Assembly (NCBI GenBank): GCA_902780525.1
Contig: CACZFL010000009.1
Coordinates: 1-64,000, forward strand
Origin: an uncultured bacterium
GTDB taxonomy: Bacteria > Cyanobacteriota > Vampirovibrionia > Gastranaerophilales > Gastranaerophilaceae
DNA: 64,000 bases
Direction of reading: 5' to 3'
Positions within the stretch are counted from its first letter, which is position 1. Each line of letters starts with the position of its first letter. The position numbers and the translations under genes were made by a program. Of this stretch, positions 17,948 to 26,774 are shown piece by piece. A model generated the notes under the pieces. It saw only the letters and a program-made list of their open reading frames with translations, was not told the DNA's origin and did no database searches.

Positions 17948-19046
17948 AAAGCTCCTTATATTGTTTTCTTACTTTCTCTATACCAAATGAGTTTATGACT
18001 CTTTTTCTTGCATTTCTGCCGTATTCAAAACGAAGTTCATCATTATTAATAAGCTCTTTTATTGCATTAGTTAATTGTTCGACATTTTTAGGTTCAACAG
18101 TTAAACCTGTTTCTTTATCTAATGAAACATAATTTACACCATTTTGTAGCCAAGTATTTATAACAGGTTTAGAATGACGCATCGCTTCTATTTGCACAAT
18201 CCCAAATGCTTCAACACGTGTTATTGATGGCATCAAATAAATATCACTCGCTTCATAATAATTATTTAACTCTTCATCTTTTAGTCGACCAAGCAAAATA
18301 ACTTTTTTCTGTAAGTTATTGTCTTCTACATATTGTCTATAACTTTCTGTTAAAGGTCCAGAACCGGCTAATATATAAACCGCATTCTCAACTTTTTTCA
18401 TTGCTTCAAGAGCATAAATAAATCCTTTATATTTAACATGCCTTCCAAGAGAAAATAAAATCTTTTTATCCTTATATTTACCTTTTATTTCATTTACTTT
18501 CTCCTGATTAACTTCATAATCTAAAGAAATTCCTTGAGGAACAACAATACATTTATTTGCAAATTCTTCCAGTATTTGCGAGTTGTGTATTATGTTTGGT
18601 GAAAGTACATGAATCTTATCTGCTTTTCTCAAAAATATTCTATATAACCACCATAAATATTTCATATATTTATCAAATCCGATAATATCGCTATGATAAG
18701 AAACATAGAGTTTTTTATACTTTGGTCTTGCAATAAAAAATGCAATCATTCCAAATATAAATGGCATATGCATGTGTAAAATATCTGTTTTTACTCGTGA
18801 TAGGTTCCAAATCAATTGCGGAGAAATATTATTTGAAGCAAACTCAAACAAATACTTTGCTCTTGTATATTTAACTCCATTTTCAACTGATGATTTATCT
18901 GTATTAGAGCAACACAAAACTTCTTTTTCAAATTCTTCGTTTGGTAAACAACTGTTAATCTGATTCATCACAGTTTCAATACCGCCAATATGAGGATAAG
19001 CATATCTAAAAACATGTGTAACTTTTATTTTTTTTCTATCTTGCAT
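17934..19046 (-). CDS. GT4-family glycosyltransferase
   Basis: 370 residues, GT-B fold. N-terminal KVTHVFRYAYPHIGGIETVM holds the glycine-rich acceptor-side loop; SLGRHVKYKGFIYALEAMKKV and the ASDIYLMPSITRVEAFGIVQIEAM segment with EAFGIVQIE form the donor site. It is a typical cytoplasmic retaining transferase of capsule and O-antigen clusters. Start has no strong ribosome site visible but lies 6 bp after the acyltransferase stop, so coupling is likely. Specificity unknown. Confidence 0.9.
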   Translation of the reverse strand: MQDRKKIKVTHVFRYAYPHIGGIETVMNQINSCLPNEEFEKEVLCCSNTDKSSVENGVKYTRAKYLFEFASNNISPQLIWNLSRVKTDILHMHMPFIFGMIAFFIARPKYKKLYVSYHSDIIGFDKYMKYLWWLYRIFLRKADKIHVLSPNIIHNSQILEEFANKCIVVPQGISLDYEVNQEKVNEIKGKYKDKKILFSLGRHVKYKGFIYALEAMKKVENAVYILAGSGPLTESYRQYVEDNNLQKKVILLGRLKDEELNNYYEASDIYLMPSITRVEAFGIVQIEAMRHSKPVINTWLQNGVNYVSLDKETGLTVEPKNVEQLTNAIKELINNDELRFEYGRNARKRVINSFGIEKVRKQYKELYEEI

Positions 19047-19052
19047 TTTTTC

Positions 19053-20039
19053 CTACAATCCTATAAATACTTTTAGCCTCGGGAGGTATCTTGAAATTGA
19101 ATTGGATAACACAATTGATAAGGCAATTCCCCCAAAAAGCATAGCGATTACAGCGGTTAAATAGTTAATCAAGTTTAATTGATAAAACACTCTTAAACCC
19201 GTCTGACCAAACCAACTTAGTAAATATATTTGATAATACTTACCGTCTAATATTCCGAATAAAAATTTTTGTTTGTTTGAATCACAAATAAGTGCAACAC
19301 CAAAAGAAATAATAATCCCCAATATTGCAATTAAAATTTTTATGATTAGATAATTTTTTAAATAAAAATTTAAAACTAAAAATAATATTAATGAACAAAA
19401 TATCAAATAAATATTTGAAAAAACTCTAAATAATGTTTGTCTATATATATAAACACAGCTACCAAAAATAAAATAAAAAATATTGTATAAAACAGTTTTA
19501 AAAAAATGTATAGGTATGTATTTGACAAAAAACAATATTATAAAAGAAATTGTAAATAATTTTAGAATATTTATTCTTTTTATGAAAAATGCAATTACAA
19601 AAATTACAAAAATTACAGGCAAAAACCACAAATATTTATCAGGATTATTTTCTGGTGCAAACATTGATGATAAATAAAAAGATAATGATGGTTGACTTGG
19701 CCTATATGCAAAACTATTAAAAATAAATGTTTTTAATAGATATGCTATTGTTCCAATAGAAAAATATGGAATAATTAATTTTTTTAATTTCTTTTGTATA
19801 AAATCTTTAAATTCTATATTATAGTTCTTTGATTCCATTGAATATATGAACAAAAAACCTGCAATTGCAAAAAATAAGGGCATGTGAAAAGAATAAAGAA
19901 TATTATGAATAATCCCAAAAACTAATGGAAATTCACCAGTTGCATTATCAAGAGGCAAAGAATGCCCAATACAGACTAAAAACACCGCAAATGATTGTAA
20001 AAAAGTTATATATGGTATTTTTTTAGTTTTCATCCCCAT
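19053..20039 (-). CDS. Acyltransferase 3 family membrane protein
   Basis: 328 residues with about ten membrane helices. The opening PYITFLQSFAVFLVCIGHSLP carries the catalytic histidine motif of the family, followed by SFHMPLFFAIAGFLF. Members O-acylate sugars (for example OafA-type O-antigen acetylases). The start overlaps the stop of the sugar transferase gene (TAATG), so both are co-translated. With the hexapeptide acyltransferase at 11654, the glycan likely carries acyl decorations. Confidence 0.85.
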   Translation of the reverse strand: MGMKTKKIPYITFLQSFAVFLVCIGHSLPLDNATGEFPLVFGIIHNILYSFHMPLFFAIAGFLFIYSMESKNYNIEFKDFIQKKLKKLIIPYFSIGTIAYLLKTFIFNSFAYRPSQPSLSFYLSSMFAPENNPDKYLWFLPVIFVIFVIAFFIKRINILKLFTISFIILFFVKYIPIHFFKTVLYNIFYFIFGSCVYIYRQTLFRVFSNIYLIFCSLILFLVLNFYLKNYLIIKILIAILGIIISFGVALICDSNKQKFLFGILDGKYYQIYLLSWFGQTGLRVFYQLNLINYLTAVIAMLFGGIALSIVLSNSISRYLPRLKVFIGL

Positions 20040-21388
20040 TACTTATGTCTACCTCCCAAAGCAAGAAACACCGCCTTAACCAAAATAAAAATTTCCCACA
20101 AAATATTTCTGTGTTTTATATAGTACAAGTCATATTCCAAACGTTCACGCTCTTCGTCAACAGTAAAAACAGGGTCCATATTAATATGTGACCATCCTGT
20201 CCAACCTGTTTTTACCCACATTCTTCCCGAATAATAAGGAATATTTTTCTTAAAAATTTCAGCCTCTTCTTTCCATTCTGCCCTCGGACCAACAATTGAC
20301 ATTTCACCTTTTAGAATATTTATCATTTGCGGGATTTCATCAAAACGGGCTTTTCTAACAAATCTACAAAACGGAATAATTCGGTCATCACCTTTTATTG
20401 ATTCAGCATACTTTACATCTTCGCCATCTTTTGGCACATAGTCATTAACATACATCGTACGGAGTTTGTAACATTCAAATGTTTTACCGTTTTTACCAAC
20501 TCTGGTTTGAGTAAAGAACGGACTTGCTCCATCTGTCAGCTTCACCCTTATTGCTATATATCCGGTAATAGGGAGTGTTACAGTCAGAATAATTATTGCT
20601 GCAATAATGTCATAAACACGTTTGCAAAAATCATAAATAACAGAACGATGAGTTGCGTACTGATAAAACAACTCCGTAATAGTTTTTTCGTCAACATAAT
20701 ATTTGCCGGTAATCATTTCATAAAATTCCGGCATTTTGTATATTTTTATTCCGACAGGAATGGTTAATATTAATTCAGTCGGTTGAGCTATAACAACAAC
20801 GTTAATGTTATTTTGCTTAATTAGGGTTCTTAAATTTTCAGGTTCTGTAAAAATAGGTACTTTTGAATCATTTATTACTTCTTCCGAGAACTGTCCCTGA
20901 ACAAATCCTGCGATTTTCATTTTTAGCGCTGCTTTGTTTTGGATTTCTTCTGCAATAATTCTTGCTCTCTCATCGGTTCCGAGAATTAAAATATTTTTTT
21001 CTTTTTTTATATTAAACAAATAAAAATGGAAAATATCACGATATGTCTTTAAAAGTAAAAATATAGTTACTGTGTTTACTGCTAAAAATTTTAAAGCAGA
21101 TGTAAAAGATGCTGCAAAAATCATTAAATACACCGCCGGAGGAACGTGAGTCATAACAATACCTTCAAAAAGAAGATATGAGGCTTTAAGATTTATGTTA
21201 AACTCACGAATTTTATAATTGCCTTTAAGAAAAAGAACAATAAGTCCTATTGTAATAACCATAAAACACAATAAAGCTACTGCCTTGTGCGAATAATTAA
21301 AAAATTTTGACCATAAAAATGTAGACAGAAACAGTATAATAAAATCAAAACAAAACATAATAAATGTAGATTTTGATAGGCTTTTCAT
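20039..21388 (-). CDS. Initiating sugar-phosphate transferase (WbaP/WcaJ-like)
   Basis: 449 residues. Four N-terminal membrane helices (about 8-115), a central Rossmann-like region (NILILGTDERARIIAEEI near 130), then a fifth hydrophobic segment (YDIIAAIIILTVTLPITGYI) and the catalytic bacterial sugar transferase domain: FTQTRVGKNGKTFECYKLRTM, RKARFDEIPQMINILKGEMSIVGPR. It loads the first sugar phosphate onto undecaprenyl phosphate and so starts the repeat unit. Good AAGGAG site before the ATG. It should be first gene of the leftward operon here, since the Mu-like early block separates it from its usual partner, the Wzz gene at 27117. A truncated paralogue lies at 31612. Confidence 0.93.
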   Translation of the reverse strand: MKSLSKSTFIMFCFDFIILFLSTFLWSKFFNYSHKAVALLCFMVITIGLIVLFLKGNYKIREFNINLKASYLLFEGIVMTHVPPAVYLMIFAASFTSALKFLAVNTVTIFLLLKTYRDIFHFYLFNIKKEKNILILGTDERARIIAEEIQNKAALKMKIAGFVQGQFSEEVINDSKVPIFTEPENLRTLIKQNNINVVVIAQPTELILTIPVGIKIYKMPEFYEMITGKYYVDEKTITELFYQYATHRSVIYDFCKRVYDIIAAIIILTVTLPITGYIAIRVKLTDGASPFFTQTRVGKNGKTFECYKLRTMYVNDYVPKDGEDVKYAESIKGDDRIIPFCRFVRKARFDEIPQMINILKGEMSIVGPRAEWKEEAEIFKKNIPYYSGRMWVKTGWTGWSHINMDPVFTVDEERERLEYDLYYIKHRNILWEIFILVKAVFLALGGRHK

Positions 21389-21501
21389 TTCGACTCCTTC
21401 TTATAATCTACCTATACCATGAACAATGTTATAATTCTACTCGGATGTTAACAATGTTAAGTTTGAAATGCTTTCCACTAGAGTTTGTCCATCATTTTAG
21501 T

Positions 21502-21789
21502 TTATGTAATATTCAACCTTGAACTTGCAATTTTATAAATATCATTTTCAGAAAAATTACAAATTCTACACAAGTATAGACGAGAACTTTTTGAACCATC
21601 ATAATGTCTTTTTACATATTCTCTTCTAGCTCTTAATGTTGCATTCTTTGGAACTGTATATGTAGAACCTTGATAATTACACATCAAATAAATTATTGGT
21701 GAAAGACCAACTATTGATGCAAGAAATTTTAAATCTTCATTAGGTAATGTTTCCATAGTGATAAGCTCAGTCCATGGTGGATTTGACAT
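21502..21789 (-). CDS. Mor/C-type phage transcription activator
   Basis: 95 residues. LPNEDLKFLASIVGLSPIIYL (residues 15-35), then NYQGSTYTVPK, and a C-terminal helix-turn-helix with ARREYVKRHYDG and FSENDIYKI. This is the layout of Mor/C activators of Mu, which bind dyads upstream of middle or late promoters lacking a -35 box. It is the last gene of the early block, where Mu keeps mor after gemA. It has its own putative promoter with two dyads upstream (21834-21880). A GGAGAGA ribosome site precedes the ATG. Confidence 0.75.
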   Translation of the reverse strand: MSNPPWTELITMETLPNEDLKFLASIVGLSPIIYLMCNYQGSTYTVPKNATLRARREYVKRHYDGSKSSRLYLCRICNFSENDIYKIASSRLNIT

Positions 21790-21808
21790 AGGAATCTCTC
21801 CTTGATTT

Positions 21809-21880
21809 TGGGGTAATATATGGTCATCATCAGTTAACGCATCACGTTAAGACAGTCGGCTTGCACCGATAGCCGACTGT
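21809..21880 (-). promoter_or_regulatory. Upstream control region of the Mor-like gene
   Basis: On the minus strand a TATATT -10-like box (complement of 21815-21820) continues into ATTACCCCA, the string shared with the capsid-protease promoter. Upstream lie a short dyad TTAACG-N5-CGTTAA (21834-21850) near the -35 position and a longer perfect dyad ACAGTCGGCT/AGCCGACTGT (21852-21880). The long dyad lacks a T-run on either strand, so an operator is more likely than a terminator. Confidence 0.45.
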
Positions 21881-21890
21881 TTCGACCTGT

Positions 21891-22154
21891 TTATAACTTT
21901 GCTGAAGCAAGCATTGGAGCTTGTGGTCCGAACATTTCTGATATTCTATTAATCATCTTGTTCATCAATTTGACTTTAGCTTCGCAGATATTGCATTTAT
22001 CTTGTTGTTCAAAGTATTCTGCATAATCTTCTTGAGATTTATTCTTATTTCTAGAAGCTTTTCCTAAATCTTTTAAAGCATCTTCAAATTCAACCTGCAA
22101 CACCTCCAATTGATTGTTCATCATGTTCATAATTGTGTCTTGAGTCATTTCCAT
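21891..22154 (-). CDS. Small helical phage protein with CxxC, unknown
   Basis: 87 residues, methionine- and charge-rich, predicted all helical, with a single CNIC motif at about residues 54-57 that might bind metal only as a dimer. It starts behind GAAAGGAAAA and follows gemA by 44 bp in the early operon. I do not recognise the family. In Mu the segment between gemA and mor holds short genes of poorly known function, so this is a position-based guess at an accessory early gene. Confidence 0.5.
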   Translation of the reverse strand: MEMTQDTIMNMMNNQLEVLQVEFEDALKDLGKASRNKNKSQEDYAEYFEQQDKCNICEAKVKLMNKMINRISEMFGPQAPMLASAKL

Positions 22155-22198
22155 AACTGTTTTTCCTTTCTTTTTCTTATCTACCTCTTAAAAGCCAT

Positions 22199-22615
22199 TT
22201 AAACAGCTTTTAATATCTTTTTTTCCATAATTCCTATAATCTTTCCGGCACGTTCTTTGGTTAAGAACCTAATGTCGTTAATATGAAAGTGCAAGGATAA
22301 ATATCTTCTTAGTGATTTGTAACGATGTTTTTTTGCTTTATTTTTACAAATAGATTTCCAAACAACTTCCATTTTTCTTAACTGCAAAGGTGTTGCCATA
22401 TCTTCATCTCGCCCAATAAAACCATCGTATTTTTTTAAGTTGAGTATCCTAACCTTTGCATCAAGAATACTTATTAAAATATCTGCCTCTGCTTCAGTTA
22501 GTGTTTTTGAGCTTACTGAGTCGAAACTGTGCAGGAGTTTTCTATACACTTCATCACTCATGCAAAGCAAACTTTTTAATGTATGTATTTTTCTAATTTG
22601 TTGTAATGTACTCAT
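22199..22615 (-). CDS. GemA-like protein (Mu gp16, DUF1018)
   Basis: Start set at ATG 22615 behind GGCAGGAA, giving 138 residues. The DUF1018 pattern is visible: QQIRKIHTLKSLLCMSDEVYRKLLHSF near the start, SVSSKTLTEAEADILI, MATPLQLRKMEVVWK, and a KERAGKIIGIMEKKI end. GemA modulates host gene expression and DNA topology in Mu. It lies between the B-like gene and the mor-like gene, as in Mu. The start lies inside a small membrane-protein gene (23-bp overlap). Confidence 0.82.
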   Translation of the reverse strand: MSTLQQIRKIHTLKSLLCMSDEVYRKLLHSFDSVSSKTLTEAEADILISILDAKVRILNLKKYDGFIGRDEDMATPLQLRKMEVVWKSICKNKAKKHRYKSLRRYLSLHFHINDIRFLTKERAGKIIGIMEKKILKAV

Positions 22616-22739
22616 AGTATTCCTGCCTTTGTAATTCTCTTCCATGAGCAATTCCTATCTGTACTCCTGTAATAAATATTGCAAGAGCAATGAGGAATAT
22701 GTAAAAGATTTTGTTTGGTAATTCGGTGATTTCTTCCAT
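22593..22739 (-). CDS. 48-residue single-TM protein between muB and gemA
   Basis: A short reading frame with AAAGGGAAA before its ATG (22739) encodes a polar N-terminus (MEEITELPNK), one hydrophobic helix of about 18 residues (FYIFLIALAIFITGVQIGIA), and a charged tail. It begins 11 bp after the MuB-like gene and overlaps the gemA start by 23 bp, tight spacing typical of a real operon member. No homologue is known to me. It could be a membrane-active early protein (superinfection exclusion or lysis control), which is speculation. Confidence 0.55.
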   Translation of the reverse strand: MEEITELPNKIFYIFLIALAIFITGVQIGIAHGRELQRQEYYEYITTN

Positions 22740-22749
22740 TATTTTCCCT

Positions 22750-23628
22750 TTAAAAGATTAACTGTCTCATACTTGCTTGTATTACATCTTCATCCATATC
22801 TCTGTCATTTAGTTGTGCAATACGGTGTGCTCTGACCAAAAGCTTGGTCAGAACTCTCGTATTGCCGCCACAATAGACGGAGATTTTGGGGTAAATGCTA
22901 TCAACCTCAGGAGTCACTGTTGATATAATGGCTTTAATATCTTCTTCAGATAAAGATTCTAATAAAGAAGTAATACCTACTCTTGAATAAAGCTGTGCAT
23001 ATTGTCCTTTTTCGCCTTTTAAATTATTAAAAAGTTTTGGCATTCCTACAAGCAATATTCCAACATTAGCTTTATCATATATTCTGCGAAGTAGTTCTAA
23101 TGCTTTATATGGCAAATTTTCAGCTTCATCAACGATAATTAATCTGCCCGATGATTTTAATTTTTGCACAATGTCTAAAAGCATTGTATGAATTGTTCCG
23201 CAGCCATCAAAACCTAAGTTTTTGTGTATTTCAGAAAACAATACTTTTGGGGTATAACCAAAATCTGCTTCTATCAATATGACTTCAGGATTTTCTTCTG
23301 CATATTGTCTGACTGCAACAGTTTTTCCAAGTCCTGCCGGTCCACAACATACCCCGATAGTATTTTCTATACTGCAAGTTTTTGCAATATCAAACACATC
23401 AACAACAACAGATGTATTAATAAATCCAACTTCTATTCTGCGATCACGTAGTTCTTCCAGTTCTAAAAATTTTTTTACAGCTTCGTCAATTTTTTCTACA
23501 TTTCCGGTATATTTATTGTTTAACCACAAATTTAATCTTGAAATTGATACATTTGTCGATTTTTTAACGTGTGATAAAGAATAACCCTTTTCATTCATTC
23601 GTTGTCTTAATTTTGCTACTAAAGTCAT
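22750..23628 (-). CDS. MuB-like transposition ATPase
   Basis: 292 residues. An N-terminal helix-turn-helix (about 1-55, with GYSLSHVKKSTNVSISRLNLWL) precedes the AAA+ core: Walker A GPAGLGKT at 96-103, Walker B LIIVDEAE at 163-170 and a GMPKLF sensor-1 region. MuB coats target DNA in its ATP form and delivers it to the transposase, giving target immunity. It starts 10 bp after the MuA-like gene. All ATPase residues are present, so it should be functional. Confidence 0.9.
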   Translation of the reverse strand: MTLVAKLRQRMNEKGYSLSHVKKSTNVSISRLNLWLNNKYTGNVEKIDEAVKKFLELEELRDRRIEVGFINTSVVVDVFDIAKTCSIENTIGVCCGPAGLGKTVAVRQYAEENPEVILIEADFGYTPKVLFSEIHKNLGFDGCGTIHTMLLDIVQKLKSSGRLIIVDEAENLPYKALELLRRIYDKANVGILLVGMPKLFNNLKGEKGQYAQLYSRVGITSLLESLSEEDIKAIISTVTPEVDSIYPKISVYCGGNTRVLTKLLVRAHRIAQLNDRDMDEDVIQASMRQLIF

Positions 23629-23638
23629 AATTCCCCCT

Positions 23639-25591
23639 CTATATTGCCTGTTGTTTTAATAATTTTTCTTGTTTTGCTAATTCTCTATTCCTTTCTGCTT
23701 CGGTAAGGTATAGCTTTTTCTTTGGCAATAATTTTGTAACGTATTTTTCAGGCTTAATATTCATCTTTTTGTCTTCTTGTATTACCTGATCCATTTTTGT
23801 ATTAGAAAGCTGAATGACTGTCGGATTACTTTCATAATCCTGATTTAACGTTAATTTTGTACGTTCAATATGTTCTGTGACTCCTGCAACATTTTTAACA
23901 GTAGCAATATACGATTTAAGAACTTTTTGTTCTTTTCGTTTCTTAGTAATTGCATTTTTTAGCTGCGATTTTTCAATGTTGGTTTTTGCGAGGAACGATG
24001 TCTCGTAGAATATATTTGCTTTACCCAAATATTGCTCTGTTTCAGCATCAAAAACCCAAGCTTCTTGGTAAGCATTAATATCTCTGCGAATAAATACTCT
24101 CCGACCTTTTTCTGTAACCATCCAATCTGCCCAATATGTGACATTTAAGGTAGAGTCATTTACTCCGTTTCTTCCGATTTTTACAGGTTTCGAAGTCCGC
24201 ATACAAAACAGTTTTAATGCATCTTTAGAAATAACCTTTTTAACTGCAAATTCTTCAGCCCAAGCTTCATCCGGACACCTTCCATTAAGATTTTTGCCGC
24301 TAGATGGTGTTTTATTTAAAACTGTCTCTATAAAGTCATCAAACATTAATTTAAATTCAGAAAACTCCATAATCTGATTTGTTTTAATCTCTTTTTTTAG
24401 CTTTTCTGGTCTTTCCGTTATTTTTCCACCACGATACCCAACAAACCCCTTGGAAAGAAATTCCTTAATTTTAAGAAAATCTCTTTCCACAGGTTTTGTC
24501 TGGGCATTGTAAGGCAAGGCAAAATGAACAGATACACCAAGATTCGTAATTAATGAATTTTCTTTATCTGTTAAGTTGTTAACTCTAACAGAACTTCTAC
24601 CTCCTGCAAAATCTTTGCATCTATAATCTTTTCCGTTATCAAGATATATGTCATTTGGAATGCCAAATCTTGTAACTCCATAATAAAACGCTTGAAATAT
24701 ATGGTCAGAGTTTGGAGCTTCAGCATGCAAGAACCATCCTAACCATTTTGATGTTTTAGCATCTCTGAATACAGTAACCCATGGGAAACAGATATTATCA
24801 TTTACCTTTACAGCAATATCTATCTGTGCGTGGTCAGAAACCCAGCAACTACCTGCAACAATATTTGTATAATCTCTTGGAATGTACATTGCATATTTTT
24901 TATTCCAAGCCGCTTTACCATTACGAGCCAAATAAATTGCTTGTTCCGGTAGTTCTTTTTTTATATATCTATCAAATGTTTTATAAGATGGGAAATTAAC
25001 CGGATTTATATTATCTGTTTCAATTGCATATCCTAGGGTTGCTCTCCAACAAGAATTTGCAGAAGGTCCGCCTTCTTTTAAATAAAGAGATTTGTAGTAA
25101 TCTAAATATTCTTGCTTAATAACATATCCTGAATCATAGTGTCCTTTTTTCGATAGTAGTCCTGCAAGACCAAATTGTTCATATTTCTGTCTTGCTTTAT
25201 ATAGTGAGTTGTAACAAAGTTTCTTGTTAGGATTTTTATTATTCCATACTTCCAAAAAATTTAAAGTCTCTTTATATGTCATATTTTTTGTTAATGAAAA
25301 TATTTCCATATATTTATCAGCTTGTTTTCTTGCCCATTCAGGAGCAGAAGCATATTCTTCATTCTCATCAGAATGATTTGAAACTGGAATTTTGCTTTTC
25401 ATTATTTGCAAATATTTTTCTTGGTATTCTTCAGGTAATGAAGACAAAAGAATATAGTAATTTTTAAATTTACCTTGTTTTGTAAATTTAGAAATATACT
25501 CTTCTCTCTTACATTTACGTCTAACAGTCTCTCTTTTTTCTCCAGATAAACTGCAAACTTCATCTATTGTTAACCAAGCATCTGTTTGCAT
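23639..25591 (-). CDS. MuA-like DDE transposase
   Basis: About 650 residues from ATG 25591; an in-frame TTG two codons earlier overlaps the Ner-like stop. An N-terminal winged-helix end-binding domain (AWLTIDEVCSLSGEKRETVRRK, read in parts over 5-26) is followed by a second HTH region and the RNase H-like core with the catalytic triad D253 (VSDHAQ), D318 (LDNGKD) and E369 (VERDF). The C-terminal part has the Mu-type beta barrel and a basic tail that contacts MuB. It catalyses strand transfer for phage integration and replication. It looks intact and the active site is complete, so the module may be mobile. Confidence 0.93.
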   Translation of the reverse strand: MQTDAWLTIDEVCSLSGEKRETVRRKCKREEYISKFTKQGKFKNYYILLSSLPEEYQEKYLQIMKSKIPVSNHSDENEEYASAPEWARKQADKYMEIFSLTKNMTYKETLNFLEVWNNKNPNKKLCYNSLYKARQKYEQFGLAGLLSKKGHYDSGYVIKQEYLDYYKSLYLKEGGPSANSCWRATLGYAIETDNINPVNFPSYKTFDRYIKKELPEQAIYLARNGKAAWNKKYAMYIPRDYTNIVAGSCWVSDHAQIDIAVKVNDNICFPWVTVFRDAKTSKWLGWFLHAEAPNSDHIFQAFYYGVTRFGIPNDIYLDNGKDYRCKDFAGGRSSVRVNNLTDKENSLITNLGVSVHFALPYNAQTKPVERDFLKIKEFLSKGFVGYRGGKITERPEKLKKEIKTNQIMEFSEFKLMFDDFIETVLNKTPSSGKNLNGRCPDEAWAEEFAVKKVISKDALKLFCMRTSKPVKIGRNGVNDSTLNVTYWADWMVTEKGRRVFIRRDINAYQEAWVFDAETEQYLGKANIFYETSFLAKTNIEKSQLKNAITKKRKEQKVLKSYIATVKNVAGVTEHIERTKLTLNQDYESNPTVIQLSNTKMDQVIQEDKKMNIKPEKYVTKLLPKKKLYLTEAERNRELAKQEKLLKQQAI

Positions 25592-25593
25592 TA

Positions 25594-25776
25594 TCAAGCA
25601 ACCTCATTATCCATATTTGCCAAACCTTCAATGAATTTATCGAAACGTTTGCTTTTTCTTTCACCTGAAATAAGCATACTTACATAGCTTTCGCTATAAT
25701 GTAGCATTTCTGCTACTTGTCTTTGTGTAATTCCATTTTTAATCAGTGTCATTTTGTGTAAAAATTTCTTGCTCAT
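25594..25776 (-). CDS. Ner/Cro-like small HTH regulator
   Basis: 60 residues with one helix-turn-helix (GITQRQVAEMLHYSESYVSML, residues about 15-35). It is the first gene of the leftward early operon, just upstream of the transposase, divergent from the repressor: the position of Ner in Mu, which damps early and repressor transcription. Its stop overlaps the first codons of the transposase frame. Sequence alone shows an XRE-like fold; the Ner role is inferred from position. Confidence 0.75.
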   Translation of the reverse strand: MSKKFLHKMTLIKNGITQRQVAEMLHYSESYVSMLISGERKSKRFDKFIEGLANMDNEVA

Positions 25777-26029
25777 CTACTCCTCTTTGTGTTAGTTGCA
25801 TGTCGTATATTTCATATATTAAAAAAGTCAACACATTTCGTCAATGCTTTTTGAAAAATTGTGAAGCAATTTACAACATACACATATAAACAAATATTGC
25901 TGGTATAGTTTGTATTATTTATTTTGTATACGATTTATAATGATTAAGAAATGTAACACAATATATCTAAACATCTTGAAAATATGTGTTGATTGTGAAA
26001 TACTTTACATGAAAAAAGAGGAGTTATTT
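25777..26029. promoter_or_regulatory. Divergent ner/repressor control region
   Basis: A 250-bp AT-rich gap separates the leftward early operon from the rightward repressor. It should hold the early and repressor promoters and the operators. Short related elements are seen, for example GTCGTATAT near 25803 and GTATACGAT near 25926, in inverse orientation. Boxes cannot be assigned with confidence in such AT-rich DNA. Confidence 0.4.
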
Positions 26030-26731
26030 ATGTCAAATTTACCAAGCAGATTAAAACAAATTCGTACAGAATTAGGTTTGTCATTGGAGCAAATTGCTGA
26101 AGAGTTAATATCAAAAGGTGTAAAAATCACAAGCAGGACAATATATGCTTATGAATCAACAGAAAGACCACCCGCTCTCCCATATTTACAAGCATTAATT
26201 GATTATTATGAGGTAAATCCGGAATGGCTATTATCAAATCGTGGGGAAATGTTTTATAGTGAAGTAAGTAAGAAATCTGTACCTGCAAATATTGATATAT
26301 CAAATATGATTTATATTCCGTTACTTGATATGACTACATCAGCAGGACATGGTTCATTAATTAATGATGATCGCATATTAACAAAAGAATTCATTTCATT
26401 TACAAAAACATGGCTATCAAAACTTAAATTAACAAGTGAAAAATATTTACTTGGTTTTACTGTTAAAGGCGATTCAATGCAAGGAGATATTAATGATGGC
26501 GATATTATTATTGTAAACACGCAATATACAAATCTGTCCACAGATGGCACTTTTGCTGTAAATATTGATGATCAGATGTATGTAAAAATTCTACAACGAA
26601 TGCCAGGGAATAAAGTACAAGTAATAAGTAAAAATACAAAATATGCGCCTTTTATTGTCGATTTAAGCACTGATCACTTTAAAATTATTGGTAAAGTTAT
26701 ATGGTCTGGTGGCGAAAAGGATGTTTGTTAA
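26030..26731 (+). CDS. LexA/CI-like phage repressor (XRE HTH plus S24 peptidase)
   Basis: Start set at ATG 26030 behind AGAGGAG (233 residues); a longer frame upstream lacks a ribosome site. Residues 5-70 form an XRE-type helix-turn-helix (GLSLEQIAEELISKGVKI). The C-terminal S24 domain has nucleophile S149 in VKGDSMQG and general base K186 in QMYVKIL; the likely self-cleavage A-G pair is at 105-106. Such repressors hold the lysogenic state and are inactivated by RecA-assisted self-cleavage after DNA damage. It is divergent from the Ner-like gene, as the Mu c repressor is. All catalytic residues are present. Confidence 0.9.
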   Translation: MSNLPSRLKQIRTELGLSLEQIAEELISKGVKITSRTIYAYESTERPPALPYLQALIDYYEVNPEWLLSNRGEMFYSEVSKKSVPANIDISNMIYIPLLDMTTSAGHGSLINDDRILTKEFISFTKTWLSKLKLTSEKYLLGFTVKGDSMQGDINDGDIIIVNTQYTNLSTDGTFAVNIDDQMYVKILQRMPGNKVQVISKNTKYAPFIVDLSTDHFKIIGKVIWSGGEKDVC

Positions 26732-26774
26732 AACCAATTTATTTTATGATACAATGTTAGTTGAAAGGCACAAA

